Shown here: piece after piece, positions 1-8,454 of the stretch
Position numbering within the stretch: position 1 is the stretch's first letter
Layout: each line of letters begins with the position of its first letter
Virus record (IMG/VR): IMGVR_UViG_3300027861_003180
Coordinates: 1 to 27,479 of that record
Strand: one strand, 5' to 3'
DNA length: 27,479 bases
Origin: a virus
The notes under the pieces: generated by a model
Database searches by the model: none
Seen by the model: only the letters and a program-made list of their open reading frames with translations
What the model was told of the DNA's origin: nothing
Program-made: the position numbers and the translations under genes

Positions 1-2
1 TG

Positions 3-1376
3 GCTGCCATTGACGGCAAGCTGTATCCGCTTCACATGTGCGGCGACACGAACACCGGCATGAACTGGGATGGCTGCAGTCACGGAGTCGTGGACGACAG
101 CCAGGTATCCTGTCCATGGACTCGCACAGGCGAGACTGTCACGGCTCAGGCCTGCGTTCTAGACGAGTGTGACGGCTATGTCCTGGATACGACCAAAGAG
201 CCATATGTCCTGATCGCTCAGATCAATGGCCAGTGGTACATTGTTAATGTGATTAGTGCTGATGGGTTGCCTGACACGGACGACATGGGGTACTTGCCAT
301 GTGAGGCCTGCTGTGATCTTGGGGTTGGCACCATTGAAGCAACTATAGATGGATGTGGCGACTTCGATGGCGTGACCTTTACGATGTACGGAGGCAGCGG
401 ATATTGGACTGGATTCGCTGAGATACCCAATGGAATCTTCTACTTCAATCTGTCGTGCAGTATAAACGTCACTGATGCTGAGGATTGGGCAGCCACTGGC
501 GGTTGCGGAAACGCAGTTGCTCCGGACACTCTTGAGGTTGTCTGCAATCCTTCCTCAACCGGCACTGGGACAGGAACAGGCACAGCAACAAGTACTGCTG
601 ACGGAAGAATGAGTGGCTCTGCGGAGTTTTCTAATTCCGGGTGCTCAGAGTGTAGCTCTGGTCCAATTACTGTGAATTTCCATTCTGTCCCGGGTCGTGC
701 CCGAGACGAGTGTCGCACAATGACAAGGACGGGTCAGCTCGTTACTGCCGAGGCTTGCGGTCTTGATGACCTGGCTATCGGTGACGAAGTTATTCTGGCT
801 TCTGTCCCAAAGCTTTCGATCAGCGAGACAGGTACTGGCACGGGTCCGACCGAGGGATCACAAGAGCACATTATTCAGGTGTGCCGTGGCGAAGGGGAAT
901 GCCAGCCTTGTCCTCCCCCGCCGCCAGGTGACCCGATCGACTGCTGTGACCTGACTGATGACACGGTCCCCTTGACGCTAACAGGAACAGTCAGCGTAAG
1001 CAGTGCAGTCTATGGCTGCAACTGCACATCCAAGCCAATCAGTTTCGCTTATCAGGCAGGCTCTAATCCACCAGAGTGGCACCAGACCGGCATTATCGAC
1101 TGCGAGAACGCTACCGGAACCTCGGTTGAACTGAGTAACCTTTCTGGAATGGTAATAAGCTGTAGCGGTGGCACAGGCACAGGAACAGGCGGGGCTGACT
1201 TCTTCTTGACTCCACCAGGCTGCTATGCCGACCCGGCCGTCGAGTCTACTTCTGGTCAGTGCGAGCCACTTACCATGGAATGGGAAGACATAGACATTCA
1301 AGGCTGCTGCGGTGTTATTCTTGATCCAAATGATTTTGGCGTACCTATCCTTATGACGGTTGAGGTATCAGAATGA
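3..1376 (+). CDS. Cys-rich, Thr-Gly-repeat structural-type protein (5' partial)
   Basis: The reading frame is open to the left edge (first full codon at 3), so the N-terminus is missing; an internal ATG lies at 36. The visible chain has several dozen cysteines, many as CC or CxxC, and three Thr-Gly runs (near residues 173-184, 270-276 and 375-382 counted from the ATG at 36) that look like linkers between beta-rich modules. A module recurs: 'CPWTRTGETVTAQAC' near residue 26 resembles 'CRTMTRTGQLVTAEAC' near residue 228, and blocks beginning 'CCDL' occur twice. A Pro run (PCPPPPPGDP) sits mid-chain. I do not recognise a family. Its position before tail-type genes suggests an exposed virion protein, with the disulfide potential stabilising it outside the cell; this is inference. 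It overlaps the next gene by 4 nt (ATGA). Confidence 0.8.
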   Translation, partial: AAIDGKLYPLHMCGDTNTGMNWDGCSHGVVDDSQVSCPWTRTGETVTAQACVLDECDGYVLDTTKEPYVLIAQINGQWYIVNVISADGLPDTDDMGYLPCEACCDLGVGTIEATIDGCGDFDGVTFTMYGGSGYWTGFAEIPNGIFYFNLSCSINVTDAEDWAATGGCGNAVAPDTLEVVCNPSSTGTGTGTGTATSTADGRMSGSAEFSNSGCSECSSGPITVNFHSVPGRARDECRTMTRTGQLVTAEACGLDDLAIGDEVILASVPKLSISETGTGTGPTEGSQEHIIQVCRGEGECQPCPPPPPGDPIDCCDLTDDTVPLTLTGTVSVSSAVYGCNCTSKPISFAYQAGSNPPEWHQTGIIDCENATGTSVELSNLSGMVISCSGGTGTGTGGADFFLTPPGCYADPAVESTSGQCEPLTMEWEDIDIQGCCGVILDPNDFGVPILMTVEVSE

Positions 1377-3601
1377 GTGATGATTTTGACTGCGATTCCC
1401 TTAAAGGCCTGAAGAGGATGCTTTGCCAGGGATACAAATACGACACTGAGGGGAATGAGATCGAGCTCACCCCGAATGAGCACGCCAGATGGATGGCTTC
1501 GTTTCAGGGAAAGCCTGTCCCTCCCCGGGAGAAAGTCGTTCGCGAGCCAATCCGGCGACAGCCCCCCAAGAAAGAAGGAGTCGGCACAGAGTTGGAGCGG
1601 CTATTTCATACCGTTCGTTTTGCGACCTGCGGGGCCTGCAAGGCTCTTCGTGACCAGATGAACGAGTGGGGCCCGGACGGCTGCAGAGAACATCGGGACG
1701 AGATCATAGACAAGCTAAAGCAGAACGCTCGCAGGAGAAAGATACTGCGGCATGTGTTTTCTGAGAGTGCGGCTCATTTATTTCTTGACCAAGCAATAAC
1801 CAACGCTGAGCTTCGAGAAGACGGTATGGATCCGCCTGTTAACATCTTCGAGAATGTGATTGACCGAGTCTCAAAGGTCTTCTCGCCTAAAAAAAAAGTA
1901 GATAAGTTGCCTCGATCTCTTGTTTGGTCCTATGGCGTGACGACAGTTCCGTCACGCGAGAAGGAGTTGTTGCCAAGGACTCTTGAGTCTCTTGCTTCTG
2001 GCGGATTTGACAGTCCTCACCTGTTTATTGACGGATGCGAGGACCTTTCAAGATACGAGAAGTATGGACTCCCAATGACTGCCCATACCCAGAACGTCAG
2101 AACCTTCGGCAACTGGGTAATGGCCCTTTGGGAACTGTACGTCCTGAACCCTCAAGCTGATAGATTTGCTATCTTCCAGGATGACATGCTGACGTACCCT
2201 AACCTCAGAGATTATCTCGACTCCTGTAAGTACCCTCACAATGGGTATTTAAATCTCATCACTTCTCATGAGAATACTAAGATTGCCTCAAGCAAAAGCA
2301 TTGGCTGGCACAAGGCGAGCCAGCGTGGGCGAGGAGCTGTCGGGCTAGTGTTCAGTCGCGAGGCCGTGACTACTCTATTGTCTCACGATCACATGGTTAA
2401 TCGACCTAAGAGCAGAAGAGATGGACACCGGAAAGTTGACGGTGGAATTGTTGAGTCGTTCCGTAAAGCTGGCTGGGCAGAGTACATACACAACCCAAGC
2501 CTTGTGCAGCATATTGGTCACGTTTCTTCGATGGGAAACCCTCAACACCCTGCAGTAACTCTCTGGAACGGAGAAGAGTTCGACGCTTTAAGGTTTACGG
2601 AAGGCAAGCCAGTTAAAAAGAGAAGGACGAGCCCGGCTGTAACTCTTGTGGGATATCGCTGCAGGACTGGACTTGGGGAGCTTAACCGGCAGATTGCCAC
2701 GTACTGCGACATAGAAAACTGGCTCATAAAAGGCCATAAAAACAAGCCTGAAAATGGATCGCCTTCCGAGAGAGGCGACATTAACCTGGCTAGGGGCGAA
2801 TCTAATGTCTCGACAGTAATCGATCAGTCTGACGTGATCCTTTTCTGCGAGACCCCTTACTTCAAAGATCTCACTTCGGTTGCTAAGTCGAAAGGCAAAA
2901 GGGTCGTGTGCGTCCCGATGATTGAATGGACGCCCAGAAAGGGATGGGTAAAGGATGTTGATTTGTTTATATGTCCGACGGTCCAATGCTACGAGAAGTT
3001 GAAGACTGATGGGCTTCCGTGCGTCTTATTTCCTTGGCCGGTCGACTCATCCAGGTTCAAGCACAGAAGCAGGAACAAGTGCGAGAAATTCCTCTTTCTT
3101 AACGGGAACGGTGGATGGAATGAGCGAAAGGGACTAGCTCCTATTGTTAAAGCCACTAAGCTATGGCCAGAGTTTCCTCTAGTCGTACGTAGCCAGAGGA
3201 ATGTACGAGGCCTGAAGATCGACTCGGGAGAAGTGGCTTCGAATCAAGATCTCTACTCACTCGGAGATGTGCTAATATCTCCCCATACCGTGGATGGACT
3301 CGGCCTTGAACCCATGGAAGCAATGGCCTGTGGAATGCCTGTAATCTCAACCGATGGTCAGCCTTGGAATGAGATACCTTCGATTGGAAAAATTCAATGC
3401 GAAACATCTCAGATGAAAATCGCTAGAGACATGGACTGGCATATATGTGATCCGCAATCGATCGTCGATATCTGCAAGAGATTGCTAGGCCAGGATATAT
3501 CAAAAGAGAGCGATTCTTCTCGGGAGTGGGCTGAAAGCCTTTCGTGGGAAAGTCGATCAGGGGAATTCTTCAATCTAGTTGTAAATGGAGCCGCGATATG
3601 A
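1373..3601 (+). CDS. Two-domain glycosyltransferase (GT-A-like plus GT4-like GT-B)
   Basis: 742 residues; the start is fixed by an ATGA overlap with the preceding gene. Residues 1-180 are a charged N-terminal region with a possible metal site (C86, C89, C104, H107). Residues about 183-400 look like a GT-A fold: a 'YGVTTVPSRE' first strand, 'FIDG', then 'IFQDDM' at 267-272 as a DxD-type metal/nucleotide-sugar motif, and 'GYLNLIT'. Residues about 421-740 resemble the GT-B/GT4 family, with the signature 'GLGLEPMEAMACGMPVIST' at 642-660, which in that family binds the donor phosphates. Two catalytic domains in one chain suggest sequential sugar additions, perhaps on a virion protein or a host surface polymer. 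The following sulfotransferase, overlapped by 4 nt, fits a glycan-building pair. Donor and acceptor cannot be told from sequence. Confidence 0.82.
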   Translation: MSDDFDCDSLKGLKRMLCQGYKYDTEGNEIELTPNEHARWMASFQGKPVPPREKVVREPIRRQPPKKEGVGTELERLFHTVRFATCGACKALRDQMNEWGPDGCREHRDEIIDKLKQNARRRKILRHVFSESAAHLFLDQAITNAELREDGMDPPVNIFENVIDRVSKVFSPKKKVDKLPRSLVWSYGVTTVPSREKELLPRTLESLASGGFDSPHLFIDGCEDLSRYEKYGLPMTAHTQNVRTFGNWVMALWELYVLNPQADRFAIFQDDMLTYPNLRDYLDSCKYPHNGYLNLITSHENTKIASSKSIGWHKASQRGRGAVGLVFSREAVTTLLSHDHMVNRPKSRRDGHRKVDGGIVESFRKAGWAEYIHNPSLVQHIGHVSSMGNPQHPAVTLWNGEEFDALRFTEGKPVKKRRTSPAVTLVGYRCRTGLGELNRQIATYCDIENWLIKGHKNKPENGSPSERGDINLARGESNVSTVIDQSDVILFCETPYFKDLTSVAKSKGKRVVCVPMIEWTPRKGWVKDVDLFICPTVQCYEKLKTDGLPCVLFPWPVDSSRFKHRSRNKCEKFLFLNGNGGWNERKGLAPIVKATKLWPEFPLVVRSQRNVRGLKIDSGEVASNQDLYSLGDVLISPHTVDGLGLEPMEAMACGMPVISTDGQPWNEIPSIGKIQCETSQMKIARDMDWHICDPQSIVDICKRLLGQDISKESDSSREWAESLSWESRSGEFFNLVVNGAAI

Positions 3602-4173
3602 TTGTTTGCTCTGGAGTAGGGTATTCTCACATTGGAAGAACTGGCGGGGAATCTGTAAGGATTGCCTTGATGACGAGTGGCTTGCCATGTTACTACATCG
3701 GTAAGATTTGGGAGCCAGAAGAAGACATAAAAAGCAACAGTAACCGATATCGACCGCACTATCCTCCGAGCATGGTGTCCTCGGTCATATCTCCTGACTT
3801 GAAGCTAGTGACCTGTGTCAGAAACCCATGGGACCGATACGTAAGCTGGTTTCATTGGCATCTAGGAAAACGAAAAGAGCAACCAGAATGGCCTGTCTTT
3901 CTTGAGAAGATCCTTGACGAGACGAACCCTCGTCGAATAACCACCCAGAAGGAATTCATTGAAGGTATCGACTGGTCGTTGATAATGAGATTTGAGAACC
4001 TTCGAAGCGAATGGCTCAAAGTCCAGGAGATGATGGGGCACAAGATTGAGCTCCCTCATTCAAATCAAGGCGAAGGAAGGTCTTCATACCAAGGCTACTA
4101 CTCTCCTCGGCAAAAGAAGGCTGTAGCCAAATCTGAGTCTTACGTTATCGACCGGTTCGGCTACAAATTCTAA
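3598..4173 (+). CDS. Sulfotransferase (Sulfotransfer_2-like, PAPS-dependent)
   Basis: 191 residues. An upstream in-frame ATG at 3544 lies inside the previous gene; the ATG at 3598 overlaps that gene's TGA (ATGA) and places the catalytic motif right at the N-terminus, as usual for the family. 'HIGRTGGES' (11-19) matches the 5'-phosphosulfate loop (HIPKTGGTS type) and 'RNPWDRYVS' (75-83) matches the 3'-phosphate loop RNPxxRxxS. 'RFENL' (131-135) and the C-terminal 'YYSPRQKKAV...DRFGYKF' also fit. Family knowledge: transfer of sulfate from PAPS to a hydroxyl, often on a sugar. Translational coupling to the double glycosyltransferase suggests it sulfates the glycan made by that enzyme. Confidence 0.88.
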   Translation: MIVCSGVGYSHIGRTGGESVRIALMTSGLPCYYIGKIWEPEEDIKSNSNRYRPHYPPSMVSSVISPDLKLVTCVRNPWDRYVSWFHWHLGKRKEQPEWPVFLEKILDETNPRRITTQKEFIEGIDWSLIMRFENLRSEWLKVQEMMGHKIELPHSNQGEGRSSYQGYYSPRQKKAVAKSESYVIDRFGYKF

Positions 4174-4189
4174 GCGAATCCTTCACGGA

Positions 4190-4218
4190 TTGACCCTCAG
4201 AGCCTTCCTTGGTATAGA
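4190..4218 (+). promoter_or_regulatory. Sigma70-like promoter TTGACC-N17-TATAGA
   Basis: The -35 hexamer TTGACC (4190-4195) and -10 hexamer TATAGA (4213-4218) are separated by exactly 17 nt in the 77-nt gap after the sulfotransferase. The predicted start near 4225 leaves a leader of about 26 nt holding the AAGGAA ribosome site of the next gene. The upstream edge overlaps a small inverted repeat (AATCC-TTCAC-GGATT, 4177-4191) that could be a weak terminator or operator. Confidence 0.55.
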
Positions 4219-4250
4219 TCATTGTGTCTCTCCAGCAAGGAAGCTGCCTG

Positions 4251-5744
4251 ATGCCCGAATTTGTACCCACATTCTGGAATACGCTCACACAGCACAATGT
4301 GGGTAGTCGCACGTCTAAGGTGGCTACAGGGCAGGTCGCGTACAAGAAGAAGGGTGCTGCGTGGGGTCACGTAGATTCTTCTGTTCAGGGCGACTTCACT
4401 GTAGAGTCATTCCCCGGATGTGTTCAGTTCCCAGCGAATGCCCAAGACTGGGTGGATCTCTCCTTCGATGGAGAGTATTCCGCCAAGAGCCAGATCGTTA
4501 ACAGCGACTGGCACAACTCCGAGGACGCCCTTGGGTTGCGTTTCCGCTCTGACGCACCCACGAACTCAATAGGCATCATTAACCCTGAAAAGCCTTGGCA
4601 GGTCATTTACTACAACGCATTCGGCTCAGGCTGCAATCTCATCTACGGCATCTGGAGAGGCAAGACGTCTCGCTTTGAGCATGTGATTGAGATTACGGAG
4701 ATGCCTCCCGGGGACAGCGAGTTCCTTGAGTACGATTTCTATGTCGAGTCTGACGATGCCACGACTTTCGTTGGGGCAAACCATGACAGTCGCCCATGGG
4801 CAGGTAATTCTGGGGATGGAGCGACCGTAGAGGGCTTCTCTATTTTCCTTGCTAAGGGTGACGACCCTGCAACGCCTCGCGGGTCAGTGCTGCGGACTCC
4901 TGTCTGCTGGTGGACGAACCTTGACGGAACCCAGACAAAGAAGAACGTCAGGATTGACGTTGAGATTCAGTCTGACTTGGCGACCGTCAAGGCTACCAAA
5001 TACGTAAGACGATCAGATATTCAGGAAGCATTGAGCCAAGGGTCAGTCTATCGCGCTGATGTGACTTTCAATCCTGATGCGAATCCCGAAACGACCTGCT
5101 TTGATGGATTGACTTTGGACGCGAACAATTCCCTGTCCTGGACTGATATCGTTGCCGCGACCGATGCCTCAAACCTCTATGAGTCGGACTCTACCGCTGA
5201 TTTCAGAATCTGGGCCAAAAGTTCAACGGACAAGTGGGACTTTTTGAGTCGTGGTCACTTCCTTTTTGACACAAGCTCGATCGGCTCAGGGCAATCAGTT
5301 GATTCAGCTTCATTAAGCTTGAGCGTTGACAAGAATTATTTCGACGAGTTTGACTTTTATGCAAACATTTACTCAACATCTCCAGCCAGCAACACCACGA
5401 TTGCTACAGGTGACCATGATTCTCTAGGAACAACTCCATTTTCTACGGGGAAAAAAATTACAGACATGTCTACGAACTGGACTACCGAGACGTGGACGTT
5501 TAACACTGACGGAGAAGCTGCTGTTGATATGGAGGGCATTTCTAAGTTTGGACTTGCCGTGAACTATGACCGAGAGGTCGGAACCACTGGTGACCCTACG
5601 TGGGTAGCCAGTGACAGATCAGGGTTCGTAATTAGATTCGCGGAGAAGGGCGGCTCTCACATTCCGGTCCTGACTGTGACTCATTCAGCGGCGTCCAGCG
5701 GCTCTCCTCACTACTACTACCAAAACAACCAGCACGCTAGTTAG
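4251..5744 (+). CDS. Tail/appendage-type protein with C-terminal DNRLRE-like domain
   Basis: 497 residues from the ATG at 4251, chosen over an upstream GTG (4224) because AAGGAA lies 8 nt before it. The N-terminal half is beta-rich and Trp-rich ('SFDGEYSAKSQ', 'NSDWHNSEDALGLRFRSD'), like a lectin-type sandwich. The C-terminal half (about 280-485) has 'FDTSSIGSGQSVDSASLSLSV' style strands followed by 'TWTFN' and a closing 'PVLTVTHS', the pattern of DNRLRE-type beta-sandwich domains that occur in secreted and phage fibre proteins. The C-terminus ends in a Tyr/Asn/Gln/His-rich tail. First gene of the unit driven by the promoter at 4190; probably a tail fibre or baseplate adhesin. Function inferred from position and fold type only. 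Confidence 0.75.
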   Translation: MPEFVPTFWNTLTQHNVGSRTSKVATGQVAYKKKGAAWGHVDSSVQGDFTVESFPGCVQFPANAQDWVDLSFDGEYSAKSQIVNSDWHNSEDALGLRFRSDAPTNSIGIINPEKPWQVIYYNAFGSGCNLIYGIWRGKTSRFEHVIEITEMPPGDSEFLEYDFYVESDDATTFVGANHDSRPWAGNSGDGATVEGFSIFLAKGDDPATPRGSVLRTPVCWWTNLDGTQTKKNVRIDVEIQSDLATVKATKYVRRSDIQEALSQGSVYRADVTFNPDANPETTCFDGLTLDANNSLSWTDIVAATDASNLYESDSTADFRIWAKSSTDKWDFLSRGHFLFDTSSIGSGQSVDSASLSLSVDKNYFDEFDFYANIYSTSPASNTTIATGDHDSLGTTPFSTGKKITDMSTNWTTETWTFNTDGEAAVDMEGISKFGLAVNYDREVGTTGDPTWVASDRSGFVIRFAEKGGSHIPVLTVTHSAASSGSPHYYYQNNQHAS

Positions 5745-5753
5745 GGCATTAAG

Positions 5754-6746
5754 ATGATTCATATAGATGTAGACGCAGCGGTGACTGTTCCTGTCAATAT
5801 TATGCCGTTGATGGACGATACGGATTTCATCACTCGGGAGACTGGCGTTGCCTACAACCAGGCCGGCATGGACCTGGTGTGGAATTTTGTCACATCTGCT
5901 GGCGTAATCACGCAGACAGCCGTCACTCCCACAACCTCAGGTGACTACGATTGGACGCATGTCGGAGATGGCATGTACAAGATCGAGATTCCTGCCTCGG
6001 GCGGAGCTTCGATCAATAATGATACCGAGGGTACTGGTTACTTCTCGGGGATCTGCACTGGAGTTCTTGCTTGGAGGTCCCCGGATATCATCTTCAGGGC
6101 TGCTGCTTTGAATGATGCTTTGATCGATGGTGGTGATGCTCTTGATGTGAACCTGACGGAGATTGGCGGAGCCTCGCAAAGCGCCGCCGACCTGAAGGAC
6201 TTTGCGGATGCTGGATACGACCCAGCGACCAACAAGGTTCAGGGTGTTGTTCTTGTTGATACAACTACCACGAATACGGACATGGCTTCATCAGCTCCTT
6301 CTGCGGCTTCCATTAGATCTGAAATCGACTCTAATTCAACTCAGCTTGCTGCTATTGTTGCAGACACGAACGAACTGCAGACTGATAACGTCCCAGGGCT
6401 GATCGCTGCATTGAACGACATCTCTACTGCAGACGTGTGGACTGCCGCCAATCGATCATTGTCCGACCCGGCCGGCTTCAAGAAGAACACAGCTGTCAAC
6501 AACTTCACCTTCCTGATGGTCGACTCTACGGATCACGTTTCTCCGATCACCGGAGAGACTGTCACAGCAGAGCGATCGCTTGACGGTGCAGCATTTGCGG
6601 CTTGCACTAACGCCGTTTCTGAGATATCAGATGGCATGTACAAGATTAACTTGAGCACCTCAGACATGAATGGCGATATCGTCGCCCTTAAGTTCACGGC
6701 TGCGGGCTCTGATCCACGATACGTAACTGTTGCAACGGAGACATAA
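5754..6746 (+). CDS. Phage structural protein with N- and C-terminal related beta domains
   Basis: 330 residues, ATG preceded by AGGG at 6-8 nt. The N-terminal segment (about 10-110) and the C-terminal segment (about 245-328) share a layout: a first strand, an acidic turn with 'ITRETG' or 'ITGETV', an aromatic strand, then 'VGDGMYKIEIPAS' against 'ISDGMYKINLSTS'. They therefore look like a duplicated sandwich. Between them is an Ala/Thr/Asp-rich region (about 140-235: DLKDFADAGYDP, AIVADTNELQTD) of helical, possibly coiled-coil character, like trimeric fibre shafts. No catalytic motif. Most likely a tail accessory or fibre protein. Confidence 0.75.
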   Translation: MIHIDVDAAVTVPVNIMPLMDDTDFITRETGVAYNQAGMDLVWNFVTSAGVITQTAVTPTTSGDYDWTHVGDGMYKIEIPASGGASINNDTEGTGYFSGICTGVLAWRSPDIIFRAAALNDALIDGGDALDVNLTEIGGASQSAADLKDFADAGYDPATNKVQGVVLVDTTTTNTDMASSAPSAASIRSEIDSNSTQLAAIVADTNELQTDNVPGLIAALNDISTADVWTAANRSLSDPAGFKKNTAVNNFTFLMVDSTDHVSPITGETVTAERSLDGAAFAACTNAVSEISDGMYKINLSTSDMNGDIVALKFTAAGSDPRYVTVATET

Positions 6747-6747
6747 G

Positions 6748-6885
6748 ATGATCTTTGATTGGCGACAATTCTGCGATACGCACACCTATTTCGACCACTC
6801 CTACGAGTGGAGTCACGGTGGTGCGGTCATTTCCAGCTCAACTACAGCCGATGGCTGTTTCATGCTCATGATGCAGCAAGGATAA
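6748..6885 (+). CDS. Small 45-residue protein, unknown
   Basis: A short frame filling the space between two structural genes: the ATG is one base after the previous TAA and the stop is 3 nt before the next ATG. The sequence has a Trp/His/Tyr/Asp-rich first half (MIFDWRQFCDTHTYFDHSYEW) and a Ser/Thr then Met-rich end (CFMLMMQQG). No family recognised. The exact fit in a tightly packed operon is the main support. Confidence 0.5.
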   Translation: MIFDWRQFCDTHTYFDHSYEWSHGGAVISSSTTADGCFMLMMQQG

Positions 6886-6888
6886 ACC

Positions 6889-7218
6889 ATGTCTTCATTT
6901 ACTGATCCAGCCAAGCTCTCGATTGCGACTGACACACTCACTGAAGTGATTGCCGCTCAGGGTGCCCGGTCATTCATTAACGTGCATTCGATCACTTTCT
7001 CGAATGAGTCGGCGACCGCCACGTTTGTGGATCTGTACGACGGAGCCACTGTCGAGGTTCCAAAGGTTGCTGTGCCGGCCGGTCTTGGCCACACGATTAA
7101 CCTGTCCAAGCCGTGGCGACTCGCTGAGAACTCGGCACTAAGCATCAAGGCTTCCGTGGCGGTCACGACACTTAATATTACATTCTGGTACGATGTTGAG
7201 CCATCAGGGAACGGCTAA
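6889..7218 (+). CDS. Small beta-rich virion-type protein
   Basis: 109 residues, ATG preceded by AAGGAT at 5-6 nt. The sequence alternates hydrophobic and Thr/Ser residues in the manner of a jelly-roll or decoration protein ('SITFSNESATATFVDLYDG', 'ALSIKASVAVTTLNITFWYDV'). It has no cysteine and no signal or TM segment. It is the last gene of the plus-strand structural unit and converges on the minus-strand operon. A small tail or head accessory protein is likely; no family name can be given. Confidence 0.7.
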   Translation: MSSFTDPAKLSIATDTLTEVIAAQGARSFINVHSITFSNESATATFVDLYDGATVEVPKVAVPAGLGHTINLSKPWRLAENSALSIKASVAVTTLNITFWYDVEPSGNG

Positions 7219-7221
7219 GCG

Positions 7222-7575
7222 TTAGCTCATCCGTGAATGGTTGGTCCCATTCACGGCGTCTAAGGCTTTGACAATCTGGGCCCCCGGGGCGATTTTCTTC
7301 AGCTCTGAGTAAGTCAGCATCATAAACGATTGGTCGTGGAGTAGTTGCAATTGCACCATTCCACGGCCTTTTTCTTCGCTTAGCACTCGGGCCGGTTGTG
7401 TCTTTCCGTTGTGTTTGATTTCGATGACGTCGTCGTCCTGCTCAATGAAGACTGTGTCCTCGATCCTAGACGCCAAATACGGAATCAGCTTATCTGTGTT
7501 TGGAATCGGACCCATCATGGACTCAAACTCAGTGATCCATTTGGTTAGATTTCCTCTTAGTTCACTGTTTTTCAT
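7222..7575 (-). CDS. Hypothetical 117-residue protein
   Basis: Start at 7575 is set by an ATGA overlap with the methyltransferase gene and replaces a longer frame beginning inside it. The protein is mixed alpha/beta and hydrophilic, with an acidic 'EQDDDVIEI' turn and 'KGRGMVQLQLLHD'; no motif recognised. It is the last gene of the long minus-strand operon, and its final codons contain the convergent hairpin at 7231-7256. Confidence 0.7.
   Translation of the reverse strand: MKNSELRGNLTKWITEFESMMGPIPNTDKLIPYLASRIEDTVFIEQDDDVIEIKHNGKTQPARVLSEEKGRGMVQLQLLHDQSFMMLTYSELKKIAPGAQIVKALDAVNGTNHSRMS
7231..7256. terminator. Perfect 10-bp hairpin between convergent operons
   Basis: CCGTGAATGG, a 6-nt TTGGTC loop, then CCATTCACGG. 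It sits 13 nt past the last plus-strand stop and inside the last codons of the minus-strand gene. Neither side has a clear T run, so intrinsic termination is not proven, but the position suits a bidirectional transcription stop or RNA 3'-end stabiliser. Confidence 0.5.
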
Positions 7576-8102
7576 ATTGTCGCCCTGTCGTAATGCAGTT
7601 TCTCTTCCCGGGGCACGCACACGAACCAACTCCGATCCTCTGTATGCTTCTTCGTCTGCATGACGAAGTGACCCGGAAACAGCTTCTCTCTAATGTACTT
7701 GATTGACGGAATGACCGGTAGCGGCTCACTGCTTTCAGTTCGATTGCGAGGCTCGCCATTCTCTTCAGACTCAATGTAGTGAGTGTCGAGAAAGACTAGC
7801 TTTCCGCGTAGCCGGTCACAGACCTTAGCTTGTGACTCTAAGGATAAGTGATACAGCAGCCCGGCCAGTATTACGCACTCGTACCCTTCCAGGGGAACCT
7901 TAGTGGCTGAAAACTTAGTGAATTTCTGTGACCACTTTTCCGGCACTCGGTGATCAACAATATCTGACACATGCACATAGTGGCCATGCTTTGAGAAGAT
8001 GTCGGCAACAGTGCAAGCTCCACAGCCGATATCCATGATTGTCATTGGCAAAAAGGAGCTTGCAATGTCGTTAATAACATCCACTCTCTTTAGCGGAAAC
8101 AT
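7572..8102 (-). CDS. Class I SAM-dependent methyltransferase
   Basis: 176 residues; ATG at 8102 with AGGAAT upstream. Motif I 'IMDIGCGACTV' (22-32) is the SAM-binding Gly-rich loop, D47 in 'VHVSDIVD' is the likely ribose-binding acidic position, and 'CVILAGLLYHLS' (76-87) corresponds to motif IV and the following helix of small-molecule-type methyltransferases. There is no DPPY or ProCys motif, so a DNA methylase is not indicated. Substrate unknown. It lies directly after a zinc-ribbon gene and overlaps the last operon gene by 4 nt. Confidence 0.82.
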   Translation of the reverse strand: MFPLKRVDVINDIASSFLPMTIMDIGCGACTVADIFSKHGHYVHVSDIVDHRVPEKWSQKFTKFSATKVPLEGYECVILAGLLYHLSLESQAKVCDRLRGKLVFLDTHYIESEENGEPRNRTESSEPLPVIPSIKYIREKLFPGHFVMQTKKHTEDRSWFVCVPREEKLHYDRATI

Positions 8103-8105
8103 GCC

Positions 8106-8426
8106 TTATTCCTGCCCTTCGTCTGGTTCCACGATCTCTATCGAATCTGACTTGCCGCAGTTCTTGCATTCGAAGTTCATGATATCGCGATCCGGGTCAG
8201 TGTTATCTGCAATCGCGATCACCGCTTCCCCGCAAGACGGACAGTTCAAGGTAACCTGCTCGATTGATTCTTGAGCAAACATCATCTCCAGGTCGACCGG
8301 GCCTTGAGCTTTAAGCCAGTGAGCAAAGTCGTCCTGTTTGAAGAATGGACTGATCTCCCAGCCGCCGTCGACAGAGACTCCGATCGGGTACGCCTCGTCA
8401 GTTTCACAGTTCGTTATAAATAGCAT
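8106..8426 (-). CDS. Small zinc-ribbon protein
   Basis: 106 residues, ATG preceded by AAGGAA. Two CxxC pairs, C62/C65 ('NCPSCGEAV') and C87/C90 ('ECKNCGKSD'), spaced as in a zinc ribbon; the N-terminal 50 residues are a separate small domain. The tail is acidic (EIVEPDEGQE). It could bind nucleic acid or serve as an adaptor; no specific family recognised. Confidence 0.75.
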   Translation of the reverse strand: MLFITNCETDEAYPIGVSVDGGWEISPFFKQDDFAHWLKAQGPVDLEMMFAQESIEQVTLNCPSCGEAVIAIADNTDPDRDIMNFECKNCGKSDSIEIVEPDEGQE

Positions 8427-8454
8427 TATTCTTCCTTGATGTTACCTTGCGATC

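Noticed and set aside
3544-3597. Longer N-terminus for the sulfotransferase
   Set aside because: Lies fully inside the glycosyltransferase gene; the ATGA start at 3598 puts the PAPS motif at the usual place.
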